A stretch of 25,427 bases of DNA from a virus, in the IMG/VR virus record IMGVR_UViG_3300045944_000044, positions 1 to 25,427 of that record; one strand, given 5' to 3'. The translations under genes and the position numbers were made by a program. Numbering within the stretch: the stretch's first letter is position 1; each line of letters opens with the position of its first letter. Positions 4,352 through 11,638 of this stretch are shown here, in pieces. The notes below the pieces were generated by a model. That model saw nothing but the letters and a program-made list of their open reading frames with translations. It had not been told where the DNA came from and searched no databases.

Positions 4352-5322
4352 GTCATCCTTCCGCTCAGGTAGGCGACAGCTGGACCGATGTCGTAGGAAA
4401 CATGCGGCGCCGTTTTCTTTCCGAAGAAACTCCCGGCGTCCAGGATCGCCTTGACCGCCGCGAATCCTTCCGTGACCGGGCGGCCGGCCAGTTCGCACAA
4501 CTGCTCCAAAATGTTGTCCGGGCCCGCCCACCACTGATTCCCCATGACGATGCGGCAGATGGCCCGTTTGAATTCGCCTTCGTCGTCGTCGAGTTCGCAG
4601 TCGGTGTACAGGTCGCCTTTGTGGGCGAATTCCCGCCACCACGACGGGGTTTGGTCGAGCCGGTCGACCATGATGCCCGCGGTCGCCGACGATGCGGGCG
4701 GGCCGCCGCCGTCAGCGGACACGATGCCCTGCTGGCGGCAGGGGTTGCCGAACATCACAGCTTTCTTCACGCGGTCGTGGAGATCGTGCAGCACCCCGCC
4801 CAGTCCAAAGCTGTATTTCCACAGCATGCTCATCACCACGGCGCCCTGCGAGTAGCCGACGAGCCACAGGTCATGCCCGGCGCCGCCCCACTTGCGGGCC
4901 TGCACCTCACCCGAGGCGACCCCGGCGGTGATCGACGGCCACATCGGGAACGGTTTGGCCGGCCAATCCCCGAGCGGCTGGAACTGCGCCTTGCCCGCCT
5001 TCTCGAGCACGCGGCCCACGTCGGCGGGGGGTCCGGTCCACATGTCCACCCCGGTGCCCTGCGCGCACAGGATGACCGGCAGTTTCGGCTTCGTGGTGGA
5101 GATGAGGCCGAGCGCGACGAGGTCATGATCGGACACCTCCCCGGTCTGCGGCTGCCCGGTGCGGCGCTGGTATTCCTTCTGCACGTCGCGGTCGCTGTAG
5201 CCGAAGAAACCGTCGATGCGCAGCACACCGCCGTCGGATTCCCTTGCGTAGGCGCTGAACCGGCGCACCATCACCTTCTGCCACGCGCTGACGAGCGGGC
5301 CCTGTGTGCCGACCTTCATCAT
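4348..5322 (-). CDS. lysB: LysB mycolylarabinogalactan esterase
   Basis: A 324-residue alpha/beta hydrolase of the LysB family, which releases mycolic acids from arabinogalactan so that the mycolate outer membrane is breached in the last step of lysis. Residues 3-72 look like a divergent peptidoglycan-binding-type module (VGTQGPLVSAWQKV ... RIDGFFGYSDRDVQKEYQRR). The hydrolase follows: a cutinase-like opening (LPVILCAQGTGVDMW), the nucleophile elbow GYSQG with Ser158, a likely acid in GDLYTD (D237 or D241), and a likely catalytic His307 in PHVSYD. The start used is ATG 5322, overlapping the upstream stop as ATGA; ATG 5319 is equally possible. LysB is a strong sign of a mycolate-containing host. 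Confidence 0.94.
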   Translation of the reverse strand: MMKVGTQGPLVSAWQKVMVRRFSAYARESDGGVLRIDGFFGYSDRDVQKEYQRRTGQPQTGEVSDHDLVALGLISTTKPKLPVILCAQGTGVDMWTGPPADVGRVLEKAGKAQFQPLGDWPAKPFPMWPSITAGVASGEVQARKWGGAGHDLWLVGYSQGAVVMSMLWKYSFGLGGVLHDLHDRVKKAVMFGNPCRQQGIVSADGGGPPASSATAGIMVDRLDQTPSWWREFAHKGDLYTDCELDDDEGEFKRAICRIVMGNQWWAGPDNILEQLCELAGRPVTEGFAAVKAILDAGSFFGKKTAPHVSYDIGPAVAYLSGRMT

Positions 5323-5594
5323 CGCTTCAGCCACTCGCTGAGGTCGAACAGGGCGGACAGGACCGGCACATCCACGTCGGGGATCAGGTTGATCTGCTGG
5401 CGCACCTTCTCGGCGAGGTCAGGCAACTGCGGCAGCTGCCCCAGGTCCGGCAGGTGGACCTTGAGCTGGTCGGCGACGGCCCGGGCGGCCGCGGCGGCGA
5501 CCAGCGGCAGCAGCGCCGACACCTTCTCCACCAGGATCGGGACGAGAACGGCGACCAGCTTGGCCACCAGCTTGTCGGTCAGTGAATCCAGCAT
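5319..5594 (-). CDS. 91-residue amphipathic/hydrophobic protein between LysA and LysB
   Basis: AAAGGAG lies eight bases before the ATG at 5594. Residues 5-40 are one long hydrophobic or amphipathic stretch with regular lysines (KLVAKLVAVLVPILVEKVSA, then LLPLVAAAAARAV), followed by a proline-containing helical part (LPDLGQLPQLPDLAEKV) and a C-terminus ending LFDLSEWLKR. The pattern suggests a membrane-inserting or membrane-peripheral helix bundle. Position between the two endolysins fits a holin-type or lysis-accessory protein, but the charges inside the hydrophobic stretch make a simple TM helix less certain. It is coupled to LysB by an overlap. Confidence 0.75.
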   Translation of the reverse strand: MLDSLTDKLVAKLVAVLVPILVEKVSALLPLVAAAAARAVADQLKVHLPDLGQLPQLPDLAEKVRQQINLIPDVDVPVLSALFDLSEWLKR

Positions 5595-5610
5595 CGCGAT
5601 GCTCCTTTTC

Positions 5611-6390
5611 TCACGGTTTGATCCCGTACTTGGCGAGATGTTTGCGGGTGATCGGACCCACGACGCCGGACACTTCCATCCCGACGCGGCGCTGAAATTC
5701 CTTGACCGCCAGCTCGGTTCGGGGACCGAAGTCACCGTCGACGACCAGCGGCAGGCCCGGATAGGACGGGAACACCCGGTTCATGCCGTCCTGGAGCCGT
5801 TTGACGGCGTCCCCGTGCGAGCCGTATTCGAGGCGCTCGCCCGCGCCGGGCGCGGGTACCGGCGTGGAGCGTTCCGGCCCGCCGGGGGTGTAGATGCCGA
5901 GGTAGCCGTTGCGAAGCTCGTTGGCCAGCTTCGCGATACGGCCGTCGCCTTCGGGGTAGTTGAGCTGAAAGTGCATCGGGTCTTTCGGGCTCGACCAGTC
6001 CTGCCCCCACCAGATACAACCCTTGAACAACGCCAATCCGCGTCGCACAGTGGCGATTTCGGCGGCCGTGAATCCTCCGTACGAGACGTGAAACGGGTGA
6101 TCGGACCAGTTGAGGTCCATCGCCGTCCCGGACAGGTGGTTGCTCGAGGCGACGCTGTTGGTCCAGGTGAAGGAACCTTCGTCGGTGTGGCCGCGGCCTG
6201 GGTTGTCAAGGGATTCGACGTTGGCGTTGAACCAGGACGCCCACGCCGTCAGGATGGTCTGGGCGTCGCCGGTGCGGAACGGCAACGACAACCCGGTGCC
6301 GGGGATCTTCGCGGTGGTGCAGCCGGCGGCGTCGACCATCCGCCAACCGTTCTCGCTGATGGTGTTTCCGTAGACGGTTCGGAATGCCAT
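5611..6390 (-). CDS. lysA: LysA endolysin, M15 peptidase plus peptidoglycan-binding domain
   Basis: A 259-residue endolysin that should cut peptide links in host peptidoglycan. Residues 1-145 form an M15-type (D-Ala-D-Ala carboxypeptidase/LAS) domain: H85 and D92 in NHLSGTAMDLNW and H140 in DPMHFQ are the expected zinc ligands. After a proline-rich linker (about 168-186), residues 188-255 are a PG_binding_1 domain (YGSHGDAVKRLQDGMN ... VDGDFGPRTELAVKEFQRR). ATG 6390 is chosen because AAAGG lies 7-10 nt upstream; ATG 6426 would add 12 residues without a better site. No signal peptide is seen, so export depends on a holin. Many mycobacteriophage LysAs also carry an amidase or glycosidase domain; this one has a single catalytic domain and is short. 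Confidence 0.92.
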   Translation of the reverse strand: MAFRTVYGNTISENGWRMVDAAGCTTAKIPGTGLSLPFRTGDAQTILTAWASWFNANVESLDNPGRGHTDEGSFTWTNSVASSNHLSGTAMDLNWSDHPFHVSYGGFTAAEIATVRRGLALFKGCIWWGQDWSSPKDPMHFQLNYPEGDGRIAKLANELRNGYLGIYTPGGPERSTPVPAPGAGERLEYGSHGDAVKRLQDGMNRVFPSYPGLPLVVDGDFGPRTELAVKEFQRRVGMEVSGVVGPITRKHLAKYGIKP

Positions 6391-6434
6391 GTGGGGCCTT
6401 TCTTTCAGGGAGGCAAGGTGATTCATGGTGTGTC

Positions 6435-6767
6435 CTAGTCGTGCAGCACCCGATCGGGGTTCAGTGGGCGGATGTCGGCCTCGGTGATGTCGTCGAGGTC
6501 GATGACGCCCGCCGCGCTGAGGGTCATCGGGTGCGACAGCTTCTGGGCGGCGGTGAACCCGCGGTCGGGGCGGTGACCGTAGACGATGTGGGTCCACGTC
6601 CCCATCGGCACCAGGATTCGGCAGTTGCCCAGCAGCACCCCGCCAGCAGTCATGCCCCAGGTGATCTGGCCGCGCTGGTAGTCGGGATCGGACAGCGGTT
6701 CATCGCCGAACCGGTTGACCGCACCGGCATGATTCGGCCAGATGACCGCGCTGAGGATGCCTTCCAT
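6435..6767 (-). CDS. Hypothetical 110-residue protein before LysA
   Basis: ATG at 6767 (or the adjacent GTG at 6770) follows the previous stop by about 16 bases. The product is soluble, about 12 kDa, with repeated Gly/Thr and beta-type segments (GQITWGMTAGGVLLGNCRIL, VPMGTWTHIVYGHRPDRGF) and an acidic C-terminus (DLDDITEADIRPLNPDRVLHD). No catalytic motif, signal or TM helix. Its place between the tail fibre-type genes and LysA is typical for small minor tail or assembly proteins, but I do not recognise the family. It could be a tail-tip accessory or a chaperone for the fibres. Confidence 0.75.
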   Translation of the reverse strand: MEGILSAVIWPNHAGAVNRFGDEPLSDPDYQRGQITWGMTAGGVLLGNCRILVPMGTWTHIVYGHRPDRGFTAAQKLSHPMTLSAAGVIDLDDITEADIRPLNPDRVLHD

Positions 6768-6783
6768 CACGAATGCCTGCGGC

Positions 6784-7134
6784 TCAGGTGATGGTAAAGC
6801 TCGGCGTCACGACCACCTGGCCCTGGGCGCTCATCACCACGTCGGTCACGTCGGCGGCGTCGATCATGTTCGCACCGGAGACAGCCGAGGCGTTGATGAT
6901 GTGCGTGACGGTGCCCGTCGGAACGTCGATGGTCACCGCGCTGCCGTTGATCACACCACCGGTCGCGCTGCTCCATGTGGTGGCCTTGCGGGCATACGCC
7001 GGGGTGCCACCTGTGACCTCGTTGGCCGGGGTGGACGTGGTGCCGGGGTTGGCGGTCGCCAGGCCGATGTAGTTGCCCAGCGTTCCATATCTGTCGGCCA
7101 GGTTCTGCCTGGTCGTGGCTACTGCGATTGCCAT
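6784..7134 (-). CDS. Small beta-rich tail-associated protein
   Basis: A 116-residue protein with a perfect ribosome site (AGGAGGT, five bases before the ATG at 7134). The sequence is typical of a small family common in mycobacteriophage tail regions: MAIAVATTRQNLADRYG, then GLATANPGTTSTPANEVTGG, GTPAYARKATTWSSATGG and a C-terminus ending VVVTPSFTIT. It is Thr/Ser/Gly-rich and almost certainly all-beta. The family is usually annotated as hypothetical or minor tail protein. Its own strong ribosome site suggests high translation, as expected of a virion component present in several copies. Location directly after the glycine-rich fibres supports a fibre-associated role. Confidence 0.82.
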   Translation of the reverse strand: MAIAVATTRQNLADRYGTLGNYIGLATANPGTTSTPANEVTGGTPAYARKATTWSSATGGVINGSAVTIDVPTGTVTHIINASAVSGANMIDAADVTDVVMSAQGQVVVTPSFTIT

Positions 7135-7161
7135 TTCCTACCTCCTGAATTTCTTTGTCTC

Positions 7162-8208
7162 TCAGACCCATTCCACGCGGGTGAATCCGTCTGTTCCGTC
7201 GGCACCCTGACCGGCAGATGCCCCGGCGTTGCGACCGCCGCCACCACCACCACCGCCGCCATAGGGTGTTCCGACAGCTCCGGCCTGAGCACCGGTGTTG
7301 CGTTTCCCGTCGCCGCCGTCGCCGCCGTCGCCGCCCAGTCCGGTCGGTGTGCCGCCGGATGAGGTGCCGCCGGCGCCTCCGACCCCTGCACTGGTGTCGC
7401 GGGCACCGCCGCCGCCACCACCACCGGAGCCGGCGCCGTTGGTGTTCGATCCACCGGCAAGCCCACCGCCGCTGGCCGAGCCGCCGTTGCCGCCGCTTGA
7501 ACCGGATGCGGTGGTGACACCGGCCAGACCCGAGACGGTCGCGGTTCCACCGGTTCCGGCACTCTGACCGGATGCGTTGGCACCACCGTTGGCGGTCAGC
7601 GTGATGGGACCGGAGGAGAAGATCGAGTTCCCGGCGTTGTGCAGGCCCCGTGCGACGCTGTAGGTGGGGCCGAGGCTGGCGGCCGGGATGAAGTGACGCC
7701 CGATGCGGGCACCGCCGCCACCGCCACCGCCGCCTTTGCCGGAGGTGTCATGGGCTGTTCCGGCCCCACCCTTGGCGCCAGCCCCGATAAGGGTGACGTA
7801 GCAGCCGGCGCAACCCACCGGGACCGGGTCGCCGCTGACGTTGATGTTCTCGACGGTGAATGGATTGAAGGTGCTCATCGTGGCCGACAGAGATCCCGTA
7901 CCGGACAACGGTGCCGACCTGTCCGCCCTCGGGACCACGGTCAGGGTCGCCGCCAGGGCACCTGCAGCCGCGAGCGGTGCCGTGACGGGGTACTTCTGGG
8001 TGACGGCCCCCACCAATGCGCCTGTACTGCCCAGAGGTGCGGGCCTGCTGTGGCGTCCGAGGATGACGGCGTCCAGGGAGCCGCTGCCGACCAGTTCTGC
8101 GCTGCGGGTGTCGGACAGGATGGTCGTCGCCGACAATGCACCGCCGGCTGCGAACGGGGCGCCGGATACTGCTCCCACGGCGATGACGGCAGACAGGGTT
8201 CCGGGCAT
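7162..8208 (-). CDS. Glycine-rich minor tail protein with 20-residue repeats (second copy)
   Basis: A 348-residue protein, ATG at 8208 sharing one base with the upstream stop (TGATG). Three parts are visible. Residues 1-110 are a repeat array with a glycine at 3, 23, 43, 63, 83 and 105, each in a PLxxxGxLxA-type unit (APLAAAGALAATLTV, APLSGTGSLSATM). Residues 111-190 are a short domain (NPFTVENINVSGDPVPVGCA) leading into the third part, a glycine-rich domain with Gly runs that ends in DGFTRVEWV. The upstream neighbour has the same plan and the same last residues. The layout suggests a fibre or tail-tip protein that exposes a polyglycine surface, possibly for host binding. No enzymatic motif. 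Confidence 0.87.
   Translation of the reverse strand: MPGTLSAVIAVGAVSGAPFAAGGALSATTILSDTRSAELVGSGSLDAVILGRHSRPAPLGSTGALVGAVTQKYPVTAPLAAAGALAATLTVVPRADRSAPLSGTGSLSATMSTFNPFTVENINVSGDPVPVGCAGCYVTLIGAGAKGGAGTAHDTSGKGGGGGGGGARIGRHFIPAASLGPTYSVARGLHNAGNSIFSSGPITLTANGGANASGQSAGTGGTATVSGLAGVTTASGSSGGNGGSASGGGLAGGSNTNGAGSGGGGGGGARDTSAGVGGAGGTSSGGTPTGLGGDGGDGGDGKRNTGAQAGAVGTPYGGGGGGGGGRNAGASAGQGADGTDGFTRVEWV
7879..8202 (-). repeat. 60-bp-period coding repeat array (five to six units)
   Basis: In the encoded protein the unit glycines fall at residues 3, 23, 43, 63, 83 and 105: four gaps of exactly 20 and one of 22. The unit reads approximately A-x-P-[LF]-x-x-x-G-x-L-x-A followed by eight variable residues. 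DNA identity between units is modest, so the array is old or held by selection on the protein fold. Confidence 0.8.
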
Positions 8209-9644
8209 CAGACCCACTCGATCTTGTTGTACCCGATGCCACCGGCACCGCCGCCGCGCCCGGTGTTGTCGGCACCACCGCCACCGCCACCGGCCCCGTA
8301 GGTGCCGCCGGCACCGCCGACACCGGCTACACCGGAACCGGGGGCACCACCGCCGCCACCGCCACCGGGCTGACCGGCCCCAGCATTGCCACCAGGCGAT
8401 CCGTTGCCGCCCGAGAAGTTGGAGGCACCACCGGTCGCCGCTACTGAGTTGCCGCCGTTGCCGCCGCGCCAGTAGACCGGCCCAACGGTGCGGGAACCGC
8501 CGGAACCACCGCCAGGAGCACCGCCGGTTGTGTTGTTGACAGCATTGCTAGCGGTGCCGCCCAACGATGCTGCGCTACCGGCTGTGCCGTCGTCGGTGTC
8601 GAGAGTGCCTGCGCCACTTGAGGTCGCTATTCCGGCAGCCCCGGCGATCCCGGCGGAACCGCTGGCACCGGCGCCGCCCACGCCACCACCGTTGGCGGTG
8701 ACACTGCATGATCCAGATGTGAAGGTGCTGGCGGTACCGGCGGTCGATGAGACTCCACCGTTTCCACCAGCGCCACGAGTGAGGCTGTAGGTGGCTCCCA
8801 TCAGGGAACGGGGGATGTAGGAACGGTTGACTACGGCGGCTCCACCACCGCCGCCACCGCCGCCGACAGCCGCGCCGACTGCATTGGTGCCACCCTTTCC
8901 ACCAGCGCCGCCACCGCCGCTCATGGTGAGCCAGCAGCCGCTGGCATTCGTCGGGACGGGCTGGTTGGTGTGCGTGACGTTCTCATAGGTGATCGGGGTG
9001 AAGGGGATGTTGGCCGTGGCCGACAGGGAACCACTGCTGGACAGGTTTCCGGTGGCGCTCATCAGGACCGTCGTCAGGGCGCTGAGCGCACCGTTGGAGG
9101 ACAGTGCGGGCGACAGGCGGTAGAGCTGGCTGATCAGCGAGGCCAGTGATCCCTGGCTGCCCATGGGCTGGGGGTAGAAGGGGTGGATGGACGCCGAGAG
9201 CCCCTCGGTCAGCAGGTGCCCGCCGGCGGTGTCGGCGAGCAGGGTGCCGTCGGAGCCGAAGCGGGCGGGGTAGATGCGCCCGATGATCCCGGCCAGGCCG
9301 TCTTCGACAACGTGCTCGAGCACACCGGCGGCGGTGAAGGACATGATGACGGCGCGGATCTCGTGGATCAGGGTGCTCAGATACCCGACCGACGAGAACA
9401 GGGCGTTGCGGTACTCGATGGTGGACCGGCTGGCCTGCAATGACCCGTCCGTGCCGAACTCCGCGACGGCGTGACAGATCGGGGTTATAAGTGCGCTCAG
9501 GCTCCCGTTCCCTGAATGCATCCCGACCTTGTCCAGGCTGGCCGTCCAGCCCCCGGAACGGGCCTGGGCTGTCGACGGCGGGTGGGCGAACCAGCCGCCA
9601 CTGCGGGGCGGGGTTGTGTCGACGGGAGTCGAGGACCAACTCAC
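8208..9644 (-). CDS. Glycine-rich minor tail protein with 20-residue repeats (first copy)
   Basis: A 478-residue protein. GTG at 9644 is preferred because GTGA overlaps the upstream stop, the pattern used throughout this operon; an ATG at 9662 would add six residues. Residues 1-44 are Pro/Gly/Trp-containing (SGGWFAHPP, SGGWTASLD). Residues 45-210 are a GxLxA repeat array with unit glycines at 47, 67, 87, 107, 133, 165, 185 and 205 and shorter irregular units between 107 and 165. Residues 211-290 (NIPFTPITYENVTHTNQPVP, ASGCWLTMSGGG) match the corresponding segment of the downstream paralogue, and the rest is a Gly-rich domain ending IGYNKIEWV. Likely a tail fibre or tip component. Confidence 0.87.
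   Translation of the reverse strand: MSWSSTPVDTTPPRSGGWFAHPPSTAQARSGGWTASLDKVGMHSGNGSLSALITPICHAVAEFGTDGSLQASRSTIEYRNALFSSVGYLSTLIHEIRAVIMSFTAAGVLEHVVEDGLAGIIGRIYPARFGSDGTLLADTAGGHLLTEGLSASIHPFYPQPMGSQGSLASLISQLYRLSPALSSNGALSALTTVLMSATGNLSSSGSLSATANIPFTPITYENVTHTNQPVPTNASGCWLTMSGGGGAGGKGGTNAVGAAVGGGGGGGGAAVVNRSYIPRSLMGATYSLTRGAGGNGGVSSTAGTASTFTSGSCSVTANGGGVGGAGASGSAGIAGAAGIATSSGAGTLDTDDGTAGSAASLGGTASNAVNNTTGGAPGGGSGGSRTVGPVYWRGGNGGNSVAATGGASNFSGGNGSPGGNAGAGQPGGGGGGGAPGSGVAGVGGAGGTYGAGGGGGGADNTGRGGGAGGIGYNKIEWV
9015..9512 (-). repeat. 60-bp-period coding repeat array (eight or more units)
   Basis: Encodes about eight to ten copies of the same GxLxA unit as at 7879-8202 (GNGSLSALI, GTDGSLQAS, SSVGYLSTLI, GSDGTLLAD, GSQGSLASLI, SSNGALSALT, SSSGSLSATA). 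Six of the gaps between unit glycines are 20 residues or consistent with it; the central units between residues 107 and 165 are shortened or merged. Confidence 0.75.
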
Positions 9645-11638
9645 TGGTCGCCGCCGGTCCATTGGCGAACCGCACCCGGTGCCGACTGGGTGAGGAAGAT
9701 CGGCCAGTCGCGGGCGAATCCCCCGAAGCCGCAGCACCGGAAGGCACTGCCCATCATCGATCCGGTGTCGGGCGCCCCGGTGACCCCGTTGCCGTTGTGC
9801 CTGCCCTCCAGGTACCGCTTGGAGCCTTCCTTGCCGCACAGCAGAGTCAGGGCAGAACCGGGGCCGGGGTCCGGGCCGGAATAGGTGTCGTGGCAGACCT
9901 CGGAGTAGACCCCGTTGATCACGCGGTAGATCCAGGAGTTGCCGTTGCCCATGCGGAACTCGATGTAGTTGAGGTTGTCCGCCGACATGCGGCCCAGCAC
10001 CATGTTGTAGGCGGCGTTGCCGGTCAGCCCGGTCAGTAGGGGCTTCTCGGCCTGGCTGTTCAGCGCGATGCTGATGATCTGATCGTCGTCCAGTGTGACC
10101 AGTGGAATGTGGCGGGCGATGTAGATCCGGTCGGACATGCCCGACTTGGAGAAGTAGGCGTTGTGGCCGTCGGTGCGGACGGTGCCCGCCGACCCCAGGT
10201 AGGTGACATGCCAGTCCGCCCCCAGGTTGGAGCCGCTGCGCTCGAAACTGTCGGAGGCGTAGTTGCCCCCCGACAGCCGGTTGGTCAGGTCGGTGACACG
10301 GGAGGTCAATCCGGCCAGGGTGTCCGAGACGTGGGCCAGGGCATTGGAACTGTCGGTGTGGGAGTAACCCGACCCGCCGATGCCGAGGAGACTGCGGACG
10401 TTGTTGTCGATCTCGGTGAGCACACCCGGCAGGAAGTTGTTACCGATGCTGCCCTGGTTGACGTTGGACCCGTTGAGCGGGGAGAGCTGGTCCAGGAAGC
10501 TGTCCTGGCGTTCGGCGATGTCGGCTAGCAGGCCACTGGGGTGCAGGATCTCCCGCAGAGCCGTCAGATCACCCTGCAGTGCCCTCTCCAGAAGGCCGGC
10601 GGCGTTGGAGATGATGCCGGTGAACAGGTTCTCGATGTCGTTGGTCAGGGTGTCCCCGGCGTCGGTGCCCATGACCAGCAGCTGCTGCAGCAGCCCGACC
10701 TTGTACAGGCTGCTGTCGTCCCACCAGACGGTGCCTGCGGTGGCCGAGGGGGTGAGGGTCAGCCGCACCCGGATGGCATCGACGTTCTCGGGCACGGTGT
10801 AGCTGCCCGACAGCTTGACCCAGTCGCTGGTGGGCGGCGTCAGTGCATGGCTGGCGATCACCGGCTGGCCGACAGCCGAGTTGGAGAGGTAGGTGGTGAC
10901 ACCAAGCTGGATCGGGGTGCCCGAGCCGGTCATGCCCGACCACTTCGTCCAGACCGACAGGTCGAACCGCTGGCCCAAGCTGGCCGGGATCAGGTTGGAC
11001 AGCAGATCCTTGGAGCCGGTGCCGTCGGCGGTCATCTTGGCCGATCCCCCGACCGGGGAGTGGCTGACATCGGGGTCGAAGTCCCAGACCGAGGAGTTCT
11101 CGGTCTTCAGGTTCTCGAAATGCGGGTTGGCGATCAGGTTGTTGTCGAAGACCTCGCCGATGGTCGCCACCGACACCTGGGGGATGCGGTGCGCAAGCAC
11201 CGGCCCGAAGAGGTTGTCCCGCAGGAAGCTGCCCAGCGCGGCCAGGTCCCCGCCGGGATCACCGGTCAGCTGCGCGTACAGCTGCGACCAGTCCGCCCCG
11301 GGCAGCAGCGGGGACAGGATGTGTTCGGCGAACCACCGGACGGCGGCGTCAGGGTCGAAATCGGTTGCGGCGAAATCGATCCCGGAAAACATTGCCAGCA
11401 GGTTGTCCCAGGTGCCGGCCAGGTCGCGGAGGTCCAGTCCGGTCAGGTCCTTGATGAGATCGACGATGCCGTCGAATGCGCCGAGGATCGCGTCGTTGAT
11501 CTGCCCGCCGGCGGCTTTCGCCGTTTTGTCGATCGCCGTCATCGGGTCCGTCCACGGCAGCCCGCCGCGGGTCGGCGAGTACAGCGACGACCCGCCCTGA
11601 CCGCGCTGCGTGGGGTACTTGTCGTAGCTGCGAGGCAT
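9641..11638 (-). CDS. Minor tail protein with two beta-sandwich-like domains
   Basis: A 665-residue protein; ATG at 11638 shares a base with the upstream stop (TGATG). The N-terminal 165 residues are helical and rich in Leu/Asp (GGQINDAILGAFDGIVDLIK). About residues 168-310 look like a carbohydrate-binding-module-type jelly roll: NNLIANPHFENL at its start, LSVWTKWSGM in the middle and VRLTLTPSATAGTVWWDDSS at its end, the last being typical of CBM4/9/22-like domains. A helical linker (about 311-455) follows, then a second beta-rich domain (YASDSFERSGSNLGADWHV ... YIEFRMGNG) to the C-terminus, which has a CC pair in AFRCCGFGG. It probably contributes to recognition of surface glycan at the tail tip. 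No catalytic motif seen. Confidence 0.87.
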   Translation of the reverse strand: MPRSYDKYPTQRGQGGSSLYSPTRGGLPWTDPMTAIDKTAKAAGGQINDAILGAFDGIVDLIKDLTGLDLRDLAGTWDNLLAMFSGIDFAATDFDPDAAVRWFAEHILSPLLPGADWSQLYAQLTGDPGGDLAALGSFLRDNLFGPVLAHRIPQVSVATIGEVFDNNLIANPHFENLKTENSSVWDFDPDVSHSPVGGSAKMTADGTGSKDLLSNLIPASLGQRFDLSVWTKWSGMTGSGTPIQLGVTTYLSNSAVGQPVIASHALTPPTSDWVKLSGSYTVPENVDAIRVRLTLTPSATAGTVWWDDSSLYKVGLLQQLLVMGTDAGDTLTNDIENLFTGIISNAAGLLERALQGDLTALREILHPSGLLADIAERQDSFLDQLSPLNGSNVNQGSIGNNFLPGVLTEIDNNVRSLLGIGGSGYSHTDSSNALAHVSDTLAGLTSRVTDLTNRLSGGNYASDSFERSGSNLGADWHVTYLGSAGTVRTDGHNAYFSKSGMSDRIYIARHIPLVTLDDDQIISIALNSQAEKPLLTGLTGNAAYNMVLGRMSADNLNYIEFRMGNGNSWIYRVINGVYSEVCHDTYSGPDPGPGSALTLLCGKEGSKRYLEGRHNGNGVTGAPDTGSMMGSAFRCCGFGGFARDWPIFLTQSAPGAVRQWTGGDQ

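Noticed and set aside
4288-6438. 716-codon plus-strand open frame
   Set aside because: It lies antisense to LysB, the 91-residue gene and LysA, which have recognisable motifs; long antisense frames are expected at high GC. The product has no coherent domain pattern.
7162-9644. GC-rich repeats as a possible CRISPR or noncoding array
   Set aside because: The repetition follows the reading frame (Gly-rich and 20-residue units); there are no conserved direct repeats with unique spacers.
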